This document shows positions 59,667 to 64,000 of a stretch of DNA of 64,000 nucleotides, piece after piece. The position numbers and the translations under genes were made by a program. The notes beneath the pieces are model-generated. The model ran no database searches and was not told the origin of the DNA. It saw only the letters and a list, made by a program, of their open reading frames with translations. Numbering within the stretch: the stretch's first letter is position 1; each line of letters opens with the position of its first letter. Source of the stretch: RYN-230 sp963711705 (GTDB lineage Bacteria; Actinomycetota; Actinomycetes; Streptosporangiales; Streptosporangiaceae); assembly GCA_963711705.1 (NCBI GenBank), contig CAVQFM010000019.1, positions 558,001 to 622,000 of the forward strand, read 5' to 3'.

Positions 59667-61464
59667 CCAGGCCGGGCCCGGTGATGTGCGGGCGGTTCGC
59701 GCCGCCGCCGTGCGGATAGGCCGTGTCGAACCACTGGGTGAAGAACCGGCTCAGCCGCTGCTGGCAGGCGGCGCTGTGGCTGGGCAGCCAGTGGTGGAAC
59801 GCGGCCTCCCACTGCGGCTCGGTGATCGAGCCGCCACCGTACTGCTGCTGGACCTGGACCAGGGCGCGGGTGAAGTTGGCCGGCCCGAGGATCTGCCGCA
59901 GCGCGATGTAGGCGATGCCCGGCCGCTCGTAGGTGGACGACCCGCTGAACAGCCCCCACGGCGTCGGGTTGGACGGCGCCACCGTCCAGAACCCGTCCTT
60001 GGTCCCGTAGATGAAGTTGAACGTGCCGACCAGGCTGCGCTGGAACGCCCGGCGGCCGGCCGCGGTCCCCGGGCCGCCCGCCTTGCCCTGCGCCTGGCGC
60101 GCCGCGAACAGGAACTCGGCCAGGGTGGCCATGCCCTCCTTGTAGAAGGTCATCTGGTAGCCGCCCTCGGTGACGTGGTCACCCCACCACTGGTGCATGT
60201 TCTCGTGGTACAGCGTGTCGGTGTCGATCTCGCCGCCCGCGAAGGTGATCATCGTCTGCATCTCCTCCTCGAAGGAGGCCGATGGCCGGCCGACGACCAC
60301 GCCGTCCGAGGTGAACGGGAACGGCCCGGTGAACTTGCTCTCGAACTTGGTGATGTCCGGCTGCTTGTTCATGATCACGCGGTTCTTGGCCTTCCGCGCC
60401 GCGCTCAGCGAGCTGGCCTGGGCCTGGTAGAACTTGATCCCGCCGACCATCCGCTGGGTCAGGTCGAAGTGCCCGACGCTGTTCTCGACCAGGTAGCTGG
60501 CTACCGGCGCGGCCGAGTGCCAGTGCCAGGTCACCGAGCCGTGCGGGAACTGCGCGCTGGCCGGGTGCGGCTGCCTGCTTTCCAGCATGCCGTTGGCCAG
60601 CACGGTCTTGCCCGCGTTAACGGTGTCGTAGAAGTCGTAGGTGGGCTTGGCGGTCGGGTAGTCGTTGAGCGGCATCCAGTCCTCGGTGCCGACCGGCTCG
60701 GTGGTGACGAACCCGCCGTCACCCTTGGGCTGGTTGGACCGGAACCAGCCCTCGGTGGTGCCGTCCCCGTCGTTGTGCACGCCAGGCCGGCCGGTGTAGG
60801 CGACGGTCACCCGGAACGTGCTGCCCGTCCCGATCGGTGCCTGCGGGGTGATGACCATCTTGTTGGCCGGGCACTGGGTGCCGTTCTTGGACGACTTCTT
60901 GGCCGGGTTGGTCGAGGTCAGCTCGGGCGAGCAGGCGGGCGGCAGCGGGTTGTGGTGCGGCCCGCCGACCGGGTTGACCTGGGACGCCTCATGGGCCAGC
61001 GGGTTCGGGTCGTCCTGCCCCTTCGGGTCCCCCGGGTAGGTGGGCTGGACGAACCGCAGCGACGCCGGGTGACCGTTGACCCAGACCGACCTGACGGTCA
61101 GGTCCGGGCCGGCCGTGGCGTTCACCGACCTGCGCTCGAAGTCCAGGCTGAAGCTGGTCAGGCACTGGGTGGCCTGGTCGGTCAGCGTGACGTGGTTGCC
61201 GGCCAGGAACCGGTTGCTGGCCGCGTCGTAGACCATGTGCACGTCAGTGTGCAGGCTGGTGTACCCGCCGTTCCCGGTGTCCGGGTACAGGTGCGAGCCG
61301 TGCGGCGCCAGGGTGTGCGCGCCCGCGGAGCACCCGGTGCGGTGCCCGGCGGCGGGCCCCGCCGGTTTAGCCGTCCCGGCCAGCGCGGGCACGCCCGCGC
61401 CCACGCCCAGCAGCAGCAATGCGAGGCTTGTCATTCCGGCAACCGCCCAGCGCTGACTGGCCAT
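59629..61464 (-). CDS. Secreted M1-family metallopeptidase
   Basis: A 611-residue protein from ATG 61464, preceded by GGAGGAG. A signal peptide (about 1-29, ending ALA-G) precedes the M1 N-terminal beta domain. The zinc site is HENMH at about 419-423, followed after 18 residues by the glutamate in KEGMATL, i.e. HEXXH-X18-E. The usual GXMEN exopeptidase motif is replaced by SFEEEMQT. The catalytic tyrosine region is STYERPGIAY. It is therefore a secreted aminopeptidase-like enzyme whose N-terminus preference may differ. Confidence 0.92.
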   Translation of the reverse strand: MASQRWAVAGMTSLALLLLGVGAGVPALAGTAKPAGPAAGHRTGCSAGAHTLAPHGSHLYPDTGNGGYTSLHTDVHMVYDAASNRFLAGNHVTLTDQATQCLTSFSLDFERRSVNATAGPDLTVRSVWVNGHPASLRFVQPTYPGDPKGQDDPNPLAHEASQVNPVGGPHHNPLPPACSPELTSTNPAKKSSKNGTQCPANKMVITPQAPIGTGSTFRVTVAYTGRPGVHNDGDGTTEGWFRSNQPKGDGGFVTTEPVGTEDWMPLNDYPTAKPTYDFYDTVNAGKTVLANGMLESRQPHPASAQFPHGSVTWHWHSAAPVASYLVENSVGHFDLTQRMVGGIKFYQAQASSLSAARKAKNRVIMNKQPDITKFESKFTGPFPFTSDGVVVGRPSASFEEEMQTMITFAGGEIDTDTLYHENMHQWWGDHVTEGGYQMTFYKEGMATLAEFLFAARQAQGKAGGPGTAAGRRAFQRSLVGTFNFIYGTKDGFWTVAPSNPTPWGLFSGSSTYERPGIAYIALRQILGPANFTRALVQVQQQYGGGSITEPQWEAAFHHWLPSHSAACQQRLSRFFTQWFDTAYPHGGGANRPHITGPGLDGPRFYTGACTR

Positions 61465-61529
61465 CCTGGATACTCCTCCACCTGGCATACCTGGCATCAG
61501 GGGATGCACCTGATCTACCCCGCCACAGC

Positions 61530-61688
61530 ATGCACCATCTGGGCGGCCAGGGGAATGGCGATCTTCTCCGGGCCTGCGGCGCGGTGGCCGAACTCGCCGT
61601 CTACTGCACCGGCGACTGGGACGAGGCGCGCCAGCGGGAGCACGCGCGCACCGTCACGCTGCTGCGTCCCTTAGCGGACACGCCTTAG
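61530..61688 (+). CDS. Possible small protein
   Basis: A 52-residue reading from ATG 61530 (MHHLGGQGNGDLLRAC), rich in charged residues and three cysteines, with the helical segment TGDWDEARQREHARTV. Codon use shows the strong third-position GC of real genes here. The frame is open upstream to 61419. It may be a remnant or a genuine small gene. There is no clear ribosome binding site. Confidence 0.4.
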   Translation: MHHLGGQGNGDLLRACGAVAELAVYCTGDWDEARQREHARTVTLLRPLADTP

Positions 61689-62026
61689 CGGCCGTGCGCC
61701 TGCCGCCGGGCCTCGTAGGGCAGCGGGCGGCCGGGGTGCTCGGGGTCGATGAGGTGGGCGTAGCCGGGGTGGTCCGCGATGAACTGGTCGATGAAGCCGC
61801 AGTAGCTGGTCAGGGTCAGGCCGCTGGCCGCCACATCGTCCAGCGCGGCCTGGATCAGGGTGGTGCCCACCCCGTGCTCGCGGAACTCGGGCTCCACCAC
61901 GGTGTACCGGAAGATGGCCCGGTTACCACGGCGTTCGTACACGATCGTGCCGACGGCGCGGTCGCCCAGCATCGCGTCGTAGGTCTCGGACTCGGTGTTG
62001 TGCCGGACCGTGACGTCTGCGTCCAT
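61685..62026 (-). CDS. GNAT-like acetyltransferase (small PF14542-like type)
   Basis: A 113-residue protein from ATG 62026 (MDADVTVRHNTESETYDAML). GTIVYERRGNRAIFRYTVVEP and EFREHGVGTTLIQAALDDV are the strand-loop-helix of the short GNAT domain that binds acetyl-CoA, and the cysteine-containing YCGFIDQFIADHPGY end is typical of this small subfamily. The function is unknown. Confidence 0.88.
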   Translation of the reverse strand: MDADVTVRHNTESETYDAMLGDRAVGTIVYERRGNRAIFRYTVVEPEFREHGVGTTLIQAALDDVAASGLTLTSYCGFIDQFIADHPGYAHLIDPEHPGRPLPYEARRQAHGR

Positions 62027-62197
62027 CTGGTACCAGCTCCTGCCCGTGCCGGCGGTGACCTCCTGGACAACACCCGCCCGGGCGGGCCTATTTCGGCGGG
62101 CCGCCCGCAGGCGGCCCGGCCCGGCCGGTGGCAGCACGGGGAACGGGCCGTTCAGCCGATGGATGCCGGTTGGCGGCACGACGGTGCTGGTCCCGGG

Positions 62198-62572
62198 TCA
62201 GCTGGCCCGCTTGGGCTTCCTGGCCTTCCTGGCCTTCGGGGGGAGCGTGCTGACGTGGGACAGGGCCCGTTCCACCCAGCCCGCGGCCAGGCCGGGCGAG
62301 GCGCGCCAGGCTGCGGGCAGGCTCAGGTAGCCGCCCATCGGCCGCTCCGCCGGGCCGAACGGGCCCGACCCGTCGATGACGGCCAGCTCTTTGCTGGCCG
62401 CCTCGTCGAGCCGGACGCCGACCGCGGGCCCGAACAGCCCGGCGAACATGTTTCCGTGCACGAACGCGCCCAGGTTGCCGAACATCGGCTTGACCTCGAC
62501 CGCCGGGTCGTCCGGGATAAGCGACCGGAAGAACTCCTTGTCTGCCTCGGTCGGCTTGGGTATCTCCATCAC
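62198..62572 (-). CDS. TfoX N-terminal domain protein
   Basis: A 124-residue protein: EVKPMFGNLGAFVHGNMFAGLFG and VRLDEAASKEL match the TfoX/Sxy N-terminal domain, then PMGGYLSLPAAW. A basic Lys/Arg tail follows. Links to competence are not expected in an actinomycete; related solo domains are uncharacterised. Confidence 0.9.
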   Translation of the reverse strand: MMEIPKPTEADKEFFRSLIPDDPAVEVKPMFGNLGAFVHGNMFAGLFGPAVGVRLDEAASKELAVIDGSGPFGPAERPMGGYLSLPAAWRASPGLAAGWVERALSHVSTLPPKARKARKPKRAS

Positions 62573-62599
62573 CTGCGCTCCTGACTCGCCCGGCCGGGT

Positions 62600-63379
62600 C
62601 TAGGCGGGCGGCGGGGCGGGCTTCATGATGCTGAACACGGCGCCCTGCGGGTCCTGGGCCACGCCCATCCGGCCCACCGGGGTGTCGAACGGCCCGGCCA
62701 GCATCTTGCCGCCCAGCTCGGCGACCCTGGCCGCGGTGGCGTCCGCGTCATCAACCGCGAAGTACACATGCCAGTGACTCGGCGCGCCCGGCTGCTGCGG
62801 GGCGACCGTGCCGCCCACCTGCTGGCCGTCCACCTCGAACAGCGTGTACGGCCCGATCCCCATGTCCAGGGTGGAGGTGGTGACGCCGAGCAGTTGCTCG
62901 TAGAACCGGGCCACCGACGGGTCGCTGGTGACGAGCTCGTTCCAGGTGACCGTGCCCGGCTCGTTGACCAGCGTGGCGCCGATGTGCTGGCCGGCCTGCC
63001 ACAGGGCCACCGCGGCCCCGCTGGGGTCGATGATGAACGCCATCCGGCCCGCGTCCACCACGTCGAACGGCGCCATCGCGACCTGCCCGCCGGCCGCTTC
63101 GACGCGGGCCGCCGTGTCATCGACCGAATCCACGGCCAGGTAGGTGTTCCACATCGGCGGCGCGCCCGCGGCGGCCAGTTCTGGTGATTGCGGTGCGATC
63201 GCGGCGACGGACTCGCCGCCGAGCAGGGCCATGGAATAAGGGCCGCCCTGCGGCATCGGCTGATCGTCGTAGACCCAGCCGAAAAGCTGGCCGTAGAACG
63301 CCTTGGCACCGGCCGTGTCAGTAGTCTGCAGGTCCACCCAGTTCGGCGTGCCCTGGGCATATGACGTACGTTTCGGCAT
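62600..63379 (-). CDS. Tandem VOC-family protein
   Basis: A 259-residue protein from ATG 63379 (MPKRTSYAQGTPNWVDLQTTD) with two glyoxalase/bleomycin-resistance-type domains. The first is at about 10-125 (AKAFYGQLFGWVYDD; FIIDPSGAAVALW) and the second at about 135-255 (VARFYEQLLGV; HWHVYFAVDD). Substrates of such two-domain actinobacterial proteins, often near hydroxylases, are unknown. Confidence 0.92.
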   Translation of the reverse strand: MPKRTSYAQGTPNWVDLQTTDTAGAKAFYGQLFGWVYDDQPMPQGGPYSMALLGGESVAAIAPQSPELAAAGAPPMWNTYLAVDSVDDTAARVEAAGGQVAMAPFDVVDAGRMAFIIDPSGAAVALWQAGQHIGATLVNEPGTVTWNELVTSDPSVARFYEQLLGVTTSTLDMGIGPYTLFEVDGQQVGGTVAPQQPGAPSHWHVYFAVDDADATAARVAELGGKMLAGPFDTPVGRMGVAQDPQGAVFSIMKPAPPPA

Positions 63380-63435
63380 TGCTCCCCCTGTGTGCGTGCC
63401 TCCGACCAGCTCATCGTACGCGCTGGCCGGGCCGC

Positions 63436-63928
63436 CTACAGGCGGAGCCATTCAGTCAGCACCACGACCCCGCCGGCGGCCTGGCAGCGTAGCCGGAATG
63501 GCCTGCCGGGTATTGGCTGAATAGTAAAAAGGCCCATTGTGTTGACGCTGGTTTCCGCACCTTTTCCCGGGCCGGACTGGATCTCGACCAGCCCGGTCTG
63601 CACCGGGACGAGCTGGCCGAGAATGGCCTCCGCGGAGGCTTCCAGCTCGATGGTCAGGTGTGCGGAGCTGAGGGTGAGCGTGCGGACGGGCGGGTCGGCG
63701 GCCCGCTGGCCCGGCCCCGGCCAGGGTGTCGTGGGCGGAGTCGTAGGTCAGCTCGGCCAGTTCCGCGTCGATGTTGCGCCAGGTGTACAGGGCCTGGCCC
63801 GCCTCGACGAACTCGGGCGGCACCGCCTGCCCGGCCTGCGGATCGTGCGCCGGTGGCCCGGGCCGCCCGTGCAGTGCCTCGCGCAACGCCGCCAGCAGTT
63901 CCTCGTCCTGGTCCCACCCGTTGGACAC
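63436..63928 (-). pseudogene. Conserved actinobacterial protein gene with one frameshift
   Basis: Residues 1-70 from GTG 63928 (VSNGWDQDEELLAALREAL; FVEAGQALYTWRNIDAELAELTYDS) belong to a family I recall from actinomycetes beside sigma factor genes. In this frame the rest is arginine-rich and ends at 63452. The third frame instead encodes the expected C-terminus: RTLTLSSAHLTIELE, LGQLVPVQTGLVEIQSG and FTIQPIPGRPFRLRCQ, stopping at 63436. One extra base between about 63700 and 63740, in a GC-run, would restore a protein of about 160 residues. Confidence 0.8.
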
Positions 63929-64000
63929 GCGCCCGCCTCCCGTCGTCCGCACCGTCACCTGATTCTGCCCGGCCGCTCTCAGCGGGCGGGGCCCGCCGGC

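Overview
The window is very GC-rich chromosomal DNA (G or C at most third codon positions) from an actinomycete. The left third carries the actinobacterial block ftsY-smc-mutM-rnc-rpmF-DUF177-coaD-rsmD-recG / rpmB / thiL / cofC-plsC-gpsA-ddl / hup-leuD-leuC / ndgR. From memory this order is conserved in Streptomyces and its relatives. Lineage below Actinomycetota (Streptomycetales or Streptosporangiales type) is inference. No phage, plasmid, IS element, CRISPR array, rRNA or tRNA gene was seen.

Layout. Positions 75-12743 are a minus-strand run for chromosome segregation (smc), protein targeting (ftsY), DNA repair (mutM, recG), RNA processing (rnc, rsmD), ribosomal protein L32 and CoA synthesis (coaD). 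Positions 12902-16079 hold rpmB, a membrane-anchored CBM2-like protein, thiL, and three small genes (Lrp-type RAM domain, PRC-barrel, two-helix membrane peptide). Positions 16118-21435 are cofC (F420 synthesis), plsC-gpsA (phospholipid entry), a PLP trans-sulfuration enzyme, ddl and a cold-shock-like protein. Positions 21533-24920 are HU, leuDC and the divergent IclR regulator ndgR. Positions 25127-28070 are the three-gene proton-translocating transhydrogenase. After 28100 the region is accessory. It has pirin, a universal stress protein, an esterase, a LAL-type regulator facing a DUF4242 gene, and three divergent regulator/enzyme pairs with visible palindromic operators (two TetR, one HxlR). 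It also has two divergent two-component/ABC-2 exporter modules, FAD oxidoreductases, a polysaccharide deacetylase, a PASTA Ser/Thr kinase, a secreted M1 metallopeptidase and several small enzymes.

Four genes read as whole proteins only if the frame changes: smc, the LAL regulator, a DUF1707 gene and the last gene of the window. The pattern suggests either single-base indels in the assembly or recent decay; the sequence alone cannot separate these. thiL encodes its conserved N-terminus upstream of any ATG, GTG or TTG, and an ATC codon sits at ideal distance from a Shine-Dalgarno sequence.

The most interesting points are as follows. Two 15-bp tandem repeat arrays lie inside smc. An ABC-2 ATPase is fused in frame to two transmembrane helices. 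Four phased GGGGA boxes lie between the LAL regulator and its neighbour. The three divergent operators each appear as paired palindromes. I found no convincing wholly new multi-gene defence or biosynthetic system.
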